Position numbers and translations under genes: made by a program
Notes under the pieces: model-generated
What the model saw: only the letters and a program-made list of their open reading frames with translations
The model's database searches: none
What the model was told of the DNA's origin: nothing
Shown: in pieces, positions 26,588-34,547 of the stretch
Position numbering within the stretch: position 1 is the stretch's first letter
Layout: the number at the start of each line of letters is the position of its first letter
From: Eubacterium sp.
GTDB lineage: Bacteria > Bacillota > Clostridia > Acetivibrionales > DSM-1351
Direction of reading: 5' to 3'
Assembly: GCA_029266335.1 (NCBI GenBank)
Contig: JAQSXC010000009.1
Span: 1 to 64,000, forward strand
Length of the DNA: 64,000 nt

Positions 26588-27964
26588 ATGATATTTAAGG
26601 ATCTGAATTTGATTGAGCCTATTTTAAAGGCTATTGAATATGAAAAATATGAAACACCAACACCTATTCAGGAGCAGGCGATTCCACCAATACTGGACCA
26701 AAGGGATTTGCTCGGTTGTGCTCAAACAGGAACAGGCAAAACAGCCGCTTTTGCCATGCCTATAATTCAATTGCTTTGCACCGGAACCTTCCAAAAGAAA
26801 GCCGGACCAATCAGGACGCTCGTACTGACACCTACGAGAGAATTGGCAATGCAGATAATGGAGAGCTTTGCTGCTTATGGAAGATTTACTTCATTAAAGT
26901 ACTGCGTAATTTTTGGAGGTGTTGCACAGAAACCGCAAACCGATCAACTGAAATCAGGAGTTGATATATTAATAGCTACTCCGGGAAGATTGCTGGACTT
27001 GATAAATCAAAAGTATATTGATCTGTCAAATATCAAGTATTTTGTTCTGGATGAAGCTGATAGAATGCTGGATATGGGCTTTGGCCACGATGTGAAGCGG
27101 ATAATCAAACTTCTGCCGCAAAAAAGGCAAACCCTTTTATTCTCAGCTACAATGCCAGGAGAAATTGCACAGCTGGCAGATTCCCTGCTGACTGATCCTG
27201 TAAAGGTATCTGTGACACCTGTTTCATCTACTGTTGATATTATTGCTCAATCTGTATATTTTGTGGAGAAAAAGGACAAAAGAGACCTGTTAATACACCT
27301 TTTAAAAGACAGGACAATTGATTCGGTATTGGTATTTACACGTACAAAGCATGGAGCCGACAGAGTGGCAAAAACTCTGGTGAAGGCCGGAATAAAAACC
27401 CAGGCCATTCATGGTGACAAATCTCAGGGTGCAAGGCAAATAGCACTGAATTCGTTTAAGGAAAAGAAAATAAGGGTGCTGGTGGCTACTGATATAGCAG
27501 CACGCGGTATTGATGTTGAAAGATTGTCCCATGTAATCAACTTTGATCTTCCGGATTCTCCTGAAACATATGTTCATAGAATTGGACGTACAGGCAGAGC
27601 AGGACAGGAAGGTGTATCAATTTCCTTCTGTGATGAAGAGGAGAAAAAGTATCTTAAGGGTATTGAAAAGCTCATAGCCAAAAATATTCCGGTCATTGAG
27701 AAACACCTGTATTCTGTTGTTAACAGTACCCCGGTTCCTGCTAGTAATACTGACAGGAGCATAACTCACAGGAAGCCGAAACAAAAAGGTAATTCAGATA
27801 GACCGGTAAGGAGTAACCAGTCTGATGAAGTAAAGAAATCCCGGGTTAAAAATTATTCTCAGTTTAATACACGTAATAGAAAGCAAACTAATAAAACAGT
27901 ACTTAATAATAAAGTATCTGAAGGTAAAACCGCAAAAGATATCATTATACGCAAAAATATATAG
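26588..27964 (+). CDS. DEAD-box RNA helicase, RhlE type
   Basis: A 458-residue ATP-dependent RNA helicase with the compact RhlE layout: helicase core (AQTGTGKTAAFAMP, PTRELA, DEADRMLDMGF, SATMP, HRIGRTGRAGQ) followed by a basic, low-complexity C-terminal tail without an RNA-recognition domain. AAGGAG precedes the ATG with a good spacer. It is divergent from the larger helicase. The HAD phosphatase gene starts 14 bases after its stop, so the two are likely cotranscribed, although no functional link is evident. Confidence 0.94.
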   Translation: MIFKDLNLIEPILKAIEYEKYETPTPIQEQAIPPILDQRDLLGCAQTGTGKTAAFAMPIIQLLCTGTFQKKAGPIRTLVLTPTRELAMQIMESFAAYGRFTSLKYCVIFGGVAQKPQTDQLKSGVDILIATPGRLLDLINQKYIDLSNIKYFVLDEADRMLDMGFGHDVKRIIKLLPQKRQTLLFSATMPGEIAQLADSLLTDPVKVSVTPVSSTVDIIAQSVYFVEKKDKRDLLIHLLKDRTIDSVLVFTRTKHGADRVAKTLVKAGIKTQAIHGDKSQGARQIALNSFKEKKIRVLVATDIAARGIDVERLSHVINFDLPDSPETYVHRIGRTGRAGQEGVSISFCDEEEKKYLKGIEKLIAKNIPVIEKHLYSVVNSTPVPASNTDRSITHRKPKQKGNSDRPVRSNQSDEVKKSRVKNYSQFNTRNRKQTNKTVLNNKVSEGKTAKDIIIRKNI

Positions 27965-27978
27965 GTATGGGGGACTTT

Positions 27979-28632
27979 ATGAAAAAATTCGCATTTGTAT
28001 CAGATTTTGACGGGACACTTACAGACCGGGATTTTTACCATATTGTAATGGATAAGTATCTAAAGGATTGGGCCTGGGAATATTATGAAGAATGGAGAAA
28101 AACCAGAAAGATCAATGTGGAGTTTTTGAACAAAATCTTCGGTGCCATGAACAGGTCTGAGGAAGAAATAATGGAAGATATACTTGAGCTTCCTATCGAT
28201 CCCTACGCCATTGATTTTATAAAAAAAGTTGAAGGCTTCGGGGGAGATTTTTATATATTAAGCGCCGGAACTTCATATTATATAAAGAAGCTATTGGCAC
28301 ATTTGAATATTAATAATGTTACCGTTATATCCATGGAGGGTAAATACCAGGACAGGGGTATTAAAATAATGCCTGATCCTCAGAACGAATTCTACTCAAG
28401 TATTTTTGGTGTTGATAAGGCTAAAGTGGTAATGTCCTTGAAGGAAAAATATGAAAGGGTTTATTTTGCGGGGGACAGCGAGCCGGATATTGGAGCTGCA
28501 AAAGCAGCTGACTGTGCTTTTGCACGAAATGACCTCCAAAAGCAGCTGACTGAACAGAATATACCCTTTATTCCCTTCAGAAAATATAATGAGGTAGAAC
28601 AGTATATGCTTCAGAAGGGTTTACTCAAATAA
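27979..28632 (+). CDS. HAD-IB family phosphatase (MtnX-like)
   Basis: Haloacid-dehalogenase phosphatase of 217 residues: the nucleophile motif DFDGTLT is at residues 10-16, a Ser/Thr motif LSAGTS, the lysine region DKAKVV and the DD-type motif FAGDSEPDIGAA near the C-terminus. The MtnX/phosphoserine phosphatase-like (class IB) pattern is clear but the substrate is not. GGGGGA fits the ATG at 27979; an upstream ATG at 27967 is inside that site. It stands 56 bases before a glycerol-1-phosphate dehydrogenase gene, so a phosphorylated polyol or glyceryl lipid substrate is conceivable. Confidence 0.82.
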   Translation: MKKFAFVSDFDGTLTDRDFYHIVMDKYLKDWAWEYYEEWRKTRKINVEFLNKIFGAMNRSEEEIMEDILELPIDPYAIDFIKKVEGFGGDFYILSAGTSYYIKKLLAHLNINNVTVISMEGKYQDRGIKIMPDPQNEFYSSIFGVDKAKVVMSLKEKYERVYFAGDSEPDIGAAKAADCAFARNDLQKQLTEQNIPFIPFRKYNEVEQYMLQKGLLK

Positions 28633-28688
28633 ACGGTTTATAGGCGTATTAAAATTACACTCATTGTAAAAGTAATAAGGAGGAGTTT

Positions 28689-29753
28689 ATGGGGACAGCT
28701 ATACACAGGATTGAAATTCCTGTAATAATGGAGGTTGGCAGCGACAGACTTGCAAATGTAGGCTCCTATATTGAGAGAGCCGGAATCGCAAAAGTAGTGG
28801 TTCTTTTCGGGGAGGGCATCAGAGAGCTTTTCGGCGAAAAGATAATTTCTTCCATCAAAGACAGACCGGCTTTGACTTTACTGGATACTTATGATTTTGA
28901 CGATATTACAATTGAAAATCTGATCCCACATGCATTTTCAATGCCTTCAAAAGCAGATGCCGTAATAGGTGTGGGCGGGGGAAAGGTACTGGATACCGCA
29001 AAGTATATAGCCTTTCTTAACAATCTTCCCTTTATAAGCATACCAACTTCAACCTCCAATGACGGTTTTTCAAGTTCAGGCTGTTCTCTGATAATAAATG
29101 GAAAGAGAACCTCGGTACATGCTGCAATGCCCTTTGGAATTATTGTAGACCTTGATGTAATAAAAAATGCTCCGCTTAAATTCATTTACTCAGGCCTGGG
29201 CGATATAGTTTCCAAAATAACAGCTGTTTTTGACTGGTATTTTGAAGAACAGCACAATGTGTCAAAGGTTGATGATTTTGCTGCCATGCTGGCAAAAAAA
29301 TCAGTCAATAGCATAGTGCGTATGCCATATACTCAAATTACAGAACAGTTTTTCCTTAAAGAAATGGTGGATTCACTTACCATGAGCGGCATTGCAATGG
29401 AAATTGCGGGTAACAGCGCTCCGGCCAGCGGCAGTGAGCACCTTATATCACATGCCCTGGATAAAATACTTGACAAGCCTCAGCTTCACGGAATCCAGGT
29501 GGGGATTTCAACATATCTTATGAGCCTTGTGCAGCAGCACAGAAATGAAAGAATAGAGAAATTCCTTGGTGATACCGGCTTTTTTGATTATGTTGAAACT
29601 CTGAAGCTTAAAGCTGAGGATTTTGAAAAAGCCATTGACCTTGCTCCTTCCATCAAACCCAACAGGTACACTTACCTTCACCTGGAAGAAAACCGCAAGA
29701 AGGCTAAGGAGCTTCTCAGGAGCAATGAAATTCTTAAGAGAATACTGGCTTAG
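28689..29753 (+). CDS. sn-glycerol-1-phosphate dehydrogenase (AraM/EgsA-like)
   Basis: Iron-containing alcohol-dehydrogenase-fold enzyme of 354 residues that reduces dihydroxyacetone phosphate to sn-glycerol-1-phosphate, the archaeal-type glycerol stereoisomer. NAD-binding GVGGGKVLDTAKY and PTSTSNDG, plus metal ligands in SGSEHLISHALD and LHGIQVG, are typical. AAGGAGGAG precedes the ATG by 6-7 bases. In Bacillus, AraM feeds heptaprenylglyceryl phosphate synthesis by PcrB; no pcrB is present here. The HAD gene just upstream could be functionally linked. It is followed by a bidirectional terminator. Confidence 0.88.
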   Translation: MGTAIHRIEIPVIMEVGSDRLANVGSYIERAGIAKVVVLFGEGIRELFGEKIISSIKDRPALTLLDTYDFDDITIENLIPHAFSMPSKADAVIGVGGGKVLDTAKYIAFLNNLPFISIPTSTSNDGFSSSGCSLIINGKRTSVHAAMPFGIIVDLDVIKNAPLKFIYSGLGDIVSKITAVFDWYFEEQHNVSKVDDFAAMLAKKSVNSIVRMPYTQITEQFFLKEMVDSLTMSGIAMEIAGNSAPASGSEHLISHALDKILDKPQLHGIQVGISTYLMSLVQQHRNERIEKFLGDTGFFDYVETLKLKAEDFEKAIDLAPSIKPNRYTYLHLEENRKKAKELLRSNEILKRILA

Positions 29754-29782
29754 CAGTTAATAATTAAGCATAAACATTAAAA

Positions 29783-29820
29783 AGAAATAAAAATACCGGC
29801 AGAGCCGGTTTTTTATTTCT
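29783..29820. terminator. Bidirectional terminator between G1P dehydrogenase and ldh
   Basis: AGAAATAAAAATACCGGC pairs with GCCGGTTTTTTATTTCT around a three-base loop. The A-rich and T-rich arms make it active on both strands between convergent genes. Confidence 0.92.
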
Positions 29821-29870
29821 CCCGGAATTTCTGATACAAGGACTTCTTACTTTTCAAAATTAATACAGCG

Positions 29871-30821
29871 CTATATATTGAGTCCGCTTATAACCTCTTT
29901 CAGAGATTTTGCTGACTTTTGGAGCAATTCATTTTCTTCGGTACTCAGAGGAACGTTTATAATTCTGGCGATACCTTCTGAATTTACCTGACTTGGTATG
30001 CTGAGGCAGATGTCGTCAAGTCCGTATTCACCTTCCAACAGGCTGGAAACTGTCAGAATAGAGTTTTCATTCCTGACAATGGCCTCTACAATCCTCCTGA
30101 CAGCCAGTGCAACTGCATAATAGGTTGCACCTTTACGGTCAATGATTTCATAAGCAGCATTTTTGACATTGTCGTAGGTGGTTTCCTTAAAGCTGTCGCT
30201 GTCACAGGAGTTGCAATCCTTGCAGTATGCATCCATGGGTACTCCTGCAATGGATGCAAGGCTCCAGGTTGGTACTTCGGTATCCCCGTGTTCACCGATG
30301 ATATAAGCATGGACATTTCTGGGGTCAATACCCATATGTTCACCGATCATGTATTTAAAACGGGCCGAATCAAGCACTGTTCCCGAACCGATGACTCTGT
30401 TCTTGGGGAAGCCTGAAAGCTTGTAAGTAACATAGGTAAGAATATCAACAGGGTTGGTTACAACAAGCAGAATGCACTCAGTATTATACTTTATGATATT
30501 GCCGATAACATCCTTAAATATTGCCGTATTTTTATTAACCAGGTCAATTCTGGTTTCACCCGGCTTTTGGTTGGCTCCTCCGGTTATTACAACTATGTCT
30601 GCATCCTTACAATCGGAATAATCTCCGCCGTATATTTTTACGGGCCTCACAAAAGGCATTCCGTGATTCATATCCATTGCTTCGCCTTCAGCTTTTCTCG
30701 CGTTTATATCAATAAGAACCAATTCTGAAATAAGCCCGCTTAACATAAGCGTGTAGGCTGTGGTGGATCCCACAAAGCCGGTTCCTACTATAGCAATTTT
30801 ATTGATAGATTTATTTTTCAT
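29871..30821 (-). CDS. ldh: L-lactate dehydrogenase
   Basis: NAD-dependent L-lactate dehydrogenase of 316 residues, which regenerates NAD by reducing pyruvate to lactate in fermentation. Rossmann motif [30 protein letters not shown] (substrate arginine region) and the catalytic histidine in GEHGDTEVP are present. The start is the ATG at 30821, five bases after GGAGG; the longer frame to 30851 begins inside a hairpin-SD cassette. A structured leader RNA candidate lies farther upstream on the same strand (30872-31015), so the message has a complex 5' region. The gene is convergent with the G1P dehydrogenase and shares a terminator. Confidence 0.95.
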   Translation of the reverse strand: MKNKSINKIAIVGTGFVGSTTAYTLMLSGLISELVLIDINARKAEGEAMDMNHGMPFVRPVKIYGGDYSDCKDADIVVITGGANQKPGETRIDLVNKNTAIFKDVIGNIIKYNTECILLVVTNPVDILTYVTYKLSGFPKNRVIGSGTVLDSARFKYMIGEHMGIDPRNVHAYIIGEHGDTEVPTWSLASIAGVPMDAYCKDCNSCDSDSFKETTYDNVKNAAYEIIDRKGATYYAVALAVRRIVEAIVRNENSILTVSSLLEGEYGLDDICLSIPSQVNSEGIARIINVPLSTEENELLQKSAKSLKEVISGLNI

Positions 30822-30858
30822 ATTAGCCTCCATGAGCCGCATAGCGGCCACAAAATAT
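30822..30858 (-). repeat. Hairpin-SD cassette copy 2 (before ldh)
   Basis: On the minus strand: ATATTTTGT, stem GGCCGC-TAT-GCGGCT, CATGGAGG, then five bases to the ldh ATG. It is nearly identical to the copy before the hemerythrin gene from the stem through the start codon. Confidence 0.85.
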
Positions 30859-30871
30859 TAATGAAATTATG

Positions 30872-31015
30872 CACTCCTTATCCGCTATAAGGCGAATAAA
30901 GGAGGTTAATTGGCCTTGCGCGTCTTCAAAGTATCGGTGATCTTTTACTTCAATAACGCAATGTTAATACTTTGAATATATCGCGCGACCATAGATTCAT
31001 GGGTTGACTTGGAAG
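30872..31015 (-). ncRNA. Candidate structured leader RNA upstream of ldh
   Basis: Reading the minus strand: CTTCCAAGTCAACC, hairpin CCAT-GAATCT-ATGG, then GGTCGCGCG pairing with CGCGCAAGGCC around an inner AAAGTAT/ATACTTT stem with a long loop, then CTCCTTTATTCGC pairing with GCGGATAAGGAG. The same order and the same conserved single-stranded blocks occur at 50273-50390, where the stems differ in sequence but still pair. I do not recognise a known riboswitch class. Confidence 0.65.
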
Positions 31016-31218
31016 ACAAGTAGTAAATGAACTTTTCAAGCTGGCCTCCACATCTGTAACCCGGAAGTAGAACCCGGTGTAATTTTTTTTATTGATTTGT
31101 TATAAAATATACCCGCCAGGTGGTAATTTGTAACAATAATATATTTGAATATATTTGATATATATTGTAAAATATTAATATATTTTTGCAAAAAAAAGCA
31201 AGGTAAGGAGCAAAATTT
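31016..31218. other. AT-rich intergenic region before diguanylate cyclase
   Basis: Must contain the promoter of the leader-ldh transcript (minus) and that of the cyclase gene (plus). Very AT-rich near 31130-31190. On the minus strand a TATATT near 31110 could be a -10 box. No gene seen. Confidence 0.35.
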
Positions 31219-32337
31219 ATGCAATTTTTAGCTCATCAGCAGATAAATATTTTATCCGGGGCTGTATTATTCCTATTTGGAATATACGCCACCAGTGTAT
31301 TGGATAAAAAAACCACTATTAATAAAATATACCTTGCTTCATTGTTTTTGAATTTATTTCTTATAAATCTGGTAATCATACTTAATTTGCTTGTTGCATA
31401 TAAAATAGAAGTATTTTGGGCGCGTGTGATATCATGCCTGCTGTACATTCTGTCACCCATGCTTTCCTATTTGTTTCTTAAATTTATCTGTTATTACTTT
31501 TCATCCCATTACAAAATAAGAGAACCTGTTCGCTCCATTTTTTATGTGCTGATTATTACAAATATATTCACTGCAGTTTTTTCATCAATAAACCGTACTT
31601 TTGATACAAAGGTTTTATCGGACTACATAGTTTCTTTCATTATATCTCTGGTTTTTCTTGTTTACAGTGTTTATGTTATTAAAAGCAGCAAGAAAACGCT
31701 TCTGAAGTTTGAATATGCTTATATATTGGCTATAAGCATCATAACAAATATATTGGTGTTTATCCAGCTGCTTATCAATGAAACCAGGTTTGTTTGGTGC
31801 AGCACTACCTTTACCATTATTATGATGTTCATAGTAATACAACAAAGGGAACTGTACAGGGATTCGTTAACCGGTGCCAGAAACAGGCTGGTATTGAAAA
31901 GATGTATGGACGCCTATGTCAGAAGGCCGTCAGGTAGCCTATCCGTCATTATGATTGATTTGGATTACTTTAAAAATATAAATGACCTTTACGGACATTC
32001 TGAAGGTGACAGTGCTTTAAAAATTTTTGTCAGGCTGCTTCAGAAGGTATTTTCAGATAACGGGATAGTAATCCGAATGGGTGGGGATGAGTTCCTGATT
32101 CTGATTTACAACCTTTCGGCAGCAAAAGTAAATGAACTTATTTATAAAATGGATAAGATGGTGGAGAAGTACAATACTAAAGGAGGTAAGCCGTACAGTA
32201 TAAAATACAGCTGTGCAAGCGGGGTATATAAAAATGATATGAGTATCGAGCAATTCATACATGAAATTGATCTTAAAATGTATGACCACAAAAATAACCA
32301 CAGAAGAAAAACCTGGAGTATTGAAAATGAATTTTGA
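31219..32337 (+). CDS. Membrane diguanylate cyclase (GGDEF)
   Basis: A 372-residue protein with six to seven N-terminal transmembrane helices (to about residue 205) and a C-terminal GGDEF domain. The domain has DSLTGARNR at its start, the metal-binding DLDYFK, and an intact RMGGDEF, so it should make c-di-GMP from GTP. The RxxD inhibitory site is absent at the expected position (SDNG instead), suggesting no product inhibition. The multi-helix sensor resembles 7TM-type input domains. AAGGAG lies eight bases before the ATG. It is a possible source of the signal read by the degenerate GGDEF receptor of the exopolysaccharide operon, but that is inference. Confidence 0.9.
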   Translation: MQFLAHQQINILSGAVLFLFGIYATSVLDKKTTINKIYLASLFLNLFLINLVIILNLLVAYKIEVFWARVISCLLYILSPMLSYLFLKFICYYFSSHYKIREPVRSIFYVLIITNIFTAVFSSINRTFDTKVLSDYIVSFIISLVFLVYSVYVIKSSKKTLLKFEYAYILAISIITNILVFIQLLINETRFVWCSTTFTIIMMFIVIQQRELYRDSLTGARNRLVLKRCMDAYVRRPSGSLSVIMIDLDYFKNINDLYGHSEGDSALKIFVRLLQKVFSDNGIVIRMGGDEFLILIYNLSAAKVNELIYKMDKMVEKYNTKGGKPYSIKYSCASGVYKNDMSIEQFIHEIDLKMYDHKNNHRRKTWSIENEF

Positions 32338-32366
32338 AAAATCAAAAATGTTTGTGCTGTAGGATA

Positions 32367-32395
32367 TTGATTTATAATATACATATATGTATAAT
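32367..32395 (+). promoter_or_regulatory. Sigma-A promoter of bacteriohemerythrin gene
   Basis: TTGATT at 32367-32372, a 17-base spacer and a perfect TATAAT at 32390-32395, about 37 bases before the ATG. Confidence 0.75.
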
Positions 32396-32432
32396 TTCGG
32401 TAAGAAATTAGGAAAAGGGAGGTTGCTAGACT

Positions 32433-32840
32433 ATGATTACATGGAGAGATGATTATTTATTGGGGATTGAACATATCGACAAGCAGCACCAGCAGTTGTT
32501 CAGTATTGCAACAGACATTCATGAACTTATCAAAAACGAATTGATCACAGACAAATATGATCAGATCCTCAAGTTGTTAGGACAGCTGAAGGAATATACC
32601 ATATTTCACTTTGCATCAGAAGAGGAATATATGATGAGCATAGGGTATAGAAAGCTTTTGAGTCATAAGGTGGAGCACAGTGACTTCATAGATAAGATAA
32701 ACAATGTGGATCTGAATAAAATTGATACCGATCATGAACAATATCTCCTTGAGATACTGGATTTCGTTCTTAACTGGATTTCAGACCACATACTGCAGAC
32801 AGACAGGGCATATGTTGGTGCAGAAAAAAATAACGGTTAA
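32433..32840 (+). CDS. Bacteriohemerythrin
   Basis: Compact 135-residue di-iron oxygen-binding protein. The family ligands are all at the expected places: His19, HFASE (His59, Glu63), HKVEH (His78, His82) and HILQTD (His119, Asp124). Start MITWRDDYLLGIEHID is typical. GGGAGG precedes the ATG. It has its own promoter and terminator, so it is a single-gene unit. Followed by an NADH oxidase gene, it fits an oxygen-binding and detoxifying group in an anaerobe. Confidence 0.95.
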   Translation: MITWRDDYLLGIEHIDKQHQQLFSIATDIHELIKNELITDKYDQILKLLGQLKEYTIFHFASEEEYMMSIGYRKLLSHKVEHSDFIDKINNVDLNKIDTDHEQYLLEILDFVLNWISDHILQTDRAYVGAEKNNG

Positions 32841-32868
32841 AAGTCTTTTTAAAATTAACTATTTATAT

Positions 32869-32909
32869 AAAAACATATACTTTACAATCAGATGAAGTAT
32901 ATGTTTTTT
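32869..32909 (+). terminator. Intrinsic terminator after bacteriohemerythrin
   Basis: AAAACATATACTT pairs with AAGTATATGTTTT, with a 12-base loop and a T run. The stem sequence closely matches the terminator at 37985-38038. Confidence 0.88.
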
Positions 32910-33024
32910 CAGTTATTGGAAATTTAATTCATAAAATGTTTTATATATTTAGTATAGTGGTATTATATAGTCATTGAAAAATAATTAATATAAGGTCGGA
33001 TTATGGACCTGCAGGAGGTCGGAT

Positions 33025-34353
33025 ATGAAGGTAGTAATTATAGGTTGTACGCACGCTGGAACAGCTGCAGCAAGTAATATTGCGAAATTGTATAAAGATG
33101 CAGAGATAACAGTTTATGAAAAAAATAATAATATTTCTTTTCTATCCTGTGGTATTGCTCTATATGTCGGCGGAGTTGTTAAAGATCCAAAAGGACTCTT
33201 CTATTCCTCCCCTGAAAAGCTTAAAGAACTTGGGATTGTAACCAGAATGAAGCATGAGGTGCTTGGGGTTAATCTGGATGAAAAATCTCTTATTATAAAA
33301 AATCTTGAGGATAATTCAGAATTTGTGGACAACTTCGACAAACTCATTGTAACTACCGGTTCATGGCCAATCGTTCCCAAAATAGAAGGCATAACCATGG
33401 AAAATATTCTTCTGTCAAAGAATTATGATCATTCAAATGAGATCATTGCCTGTTCAAAAGATGCAGGGAATATTGTTGTCGTTGGAGCAGGTTATATTGG
33501 AGTAGAACTTGTTGAGGCTTTTACTGAAAAGGGTAAGAAGGTTACTCTCATTGATACCGAAGAACGGATAATGAATAAATATTTTGACAGGGAATTTACC
33601 GATAAGGCCGAAGAAACCTTTGAAAAACATGGGGTAAAAATAGCTTTGGGTGAAACGGTTGTCCGTTTTGAGGGAAGTGACAATAAAGTTAGCAAAGTAG
33701 TGACTAACAAAGGCAGCTATGACGCTGATATGGTCATTTTGAGCATAGGATTCAAACCAAGTACCGGGTTGTTTAAGGATAAGCTTCAAATGCTTCCCAA
33801 TGGTGCAATTATTGTAGACGAGTATATGCAAACCAGCTGCAAGGATATATTTGCAGCTGGTGATTCCTGTGCAGTGGTATATAATCCAACAGGGAAGCAT
33901 CAATACATTCCTCTGGCAACAAATGCAGTCAGGATGGGAACCCTTGTGGCCAGAAATCTTATAAAGCCCACAATAAGATATCTTGGGACTCAGGCCACCT
34001 CAGGGATTAAGATTTATGATCTCAACTGTGCTGCTACAGGACTTACAGAAACAATGGCAAAAGCCCTTGAAATGGAAGTAAAAACTGTATTTGTTAAAGA
34101 AAACTACAGACCTGAGTTTATGCCCACATATGAAGAAGTCCTGCTCAAGGTGGTTTATGACAGTAAAACCAGAGTAATCCTGGGTGCACAGATTCAGTCA
34201 AAAGCTGATTTGACCCAGTCAATCAATACTCTTTCGGTTGTTATTCAGAACAAAATGACTATTGATGAGCTGGCTTTTATTGATTTCTTTTTCCAGCCGC
34301 ATTATAACAAACCCTGGAACATACTGAATATGGCAGGGTTGCAGGCAGAATAA
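33025..34353 (+). CDS. FAD-dependent NADH oxidase (Nox/CoA-disulfide reductase family)
   Basis: Flavoprotein of 442 residues with FAD site GCTHAGTAAA (His10), redox cysteine Cys42 in SFLSCGIALYVGG, NAD-binding VVGAGYIGVELVEAF and the second FAD motif DIFAAGDSC. The single Cys42 forms a sulfenate in the water-forming NADH oxidases, which reduce oxygen to water with NADH. CoA-disulfide or polysulfide reductase activity is an alternative within this family. GGAGG lies six bases before the ATG. It stands alone between two terminators. Confidence 0.9.
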   Translation: MKVVIIGCTHAGTAAASNIAKLYKDAEITVYEKNNNISFLSCGIALYVGGVVKDPKGLFYSSPEKLKELGIVTRMKHEVLGVNLDEKSLIIKNLEDNSEFVDNFDKLIVTTGSWPIVPKIEGITMENILLSKNYDHSNEIIACSKDAGNIVVVGAGYIGVELVEAFTEKGKKVTLIDTEERIMNKYFDREFTDKAEETFEKHGVKIALGETVVRFEGSDNKVSKVVTNKGSYDADMVILSIGFKPSTGLFKDKLQMLPNGAIIVDEYMQTSCKDIFAAGDSCAVVYNPTGKHQYIPLATNAVRMGTLVARNLIKPTIRYLGTQATSGIKIYDLNCAATGLTETMAKALEMEVKTVFVKENYRPEFMPTYEEVLLKVVYDSKTRVILGAQIQSKADLTQSINTLSVVIQNKMTIDELAFIDFFFQPHYNKPWNILNMAGLQAE

Positions 34354-34376
34354 AAAATAATACAATAGAATCTCTA

Positions 34377-34416
34377 TAAAAGCCAATTTATGTTGACAAT
34401 CATAATTGGCTTTTAT
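34377..34416 (+). terminator. Intrinsic terminator after NADH oxidase
   Basis: AAAAGCCAATTTATG pairs with CATAATTGGCTTTT with one unpaired base, followed by TTATTATT. Confidence 0.85.
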
Positions 34417-34433
34417 TATTAAAATATAATAGT

Positions 34434-34462
34434 TTGCAATAGTACTGCATATTTGATAAAAT
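34434..34462 (+). promoter_or_regulatory. Putative promoter of the two-component operon
   Basis: TTGCAA at 34434-34439, 17-base spacer, TAAAAT at 34457-34462. It lies downstream of the NADH oxidase terminator and about 85 bases before the kinase ATG. Confidence 0.5.
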
Positions 34463-34547
34463 CAAGCAATATAAACAAACATAACTTAACCTGGTGTTTG
34501 ATATATTTATTATGCAATTAATCCTGTTAAAAATAATAGGTGATCTT

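Noticed and set aside
31040..31095. CCGG-containing hairpin followed by a T run before the diguanylate cyclase, considered as a c-di-GMP riboswitch terminator
   Set aside because: Only four bases pair and none of the conserved GEMM or c-di-GMP-II core sequences are present.
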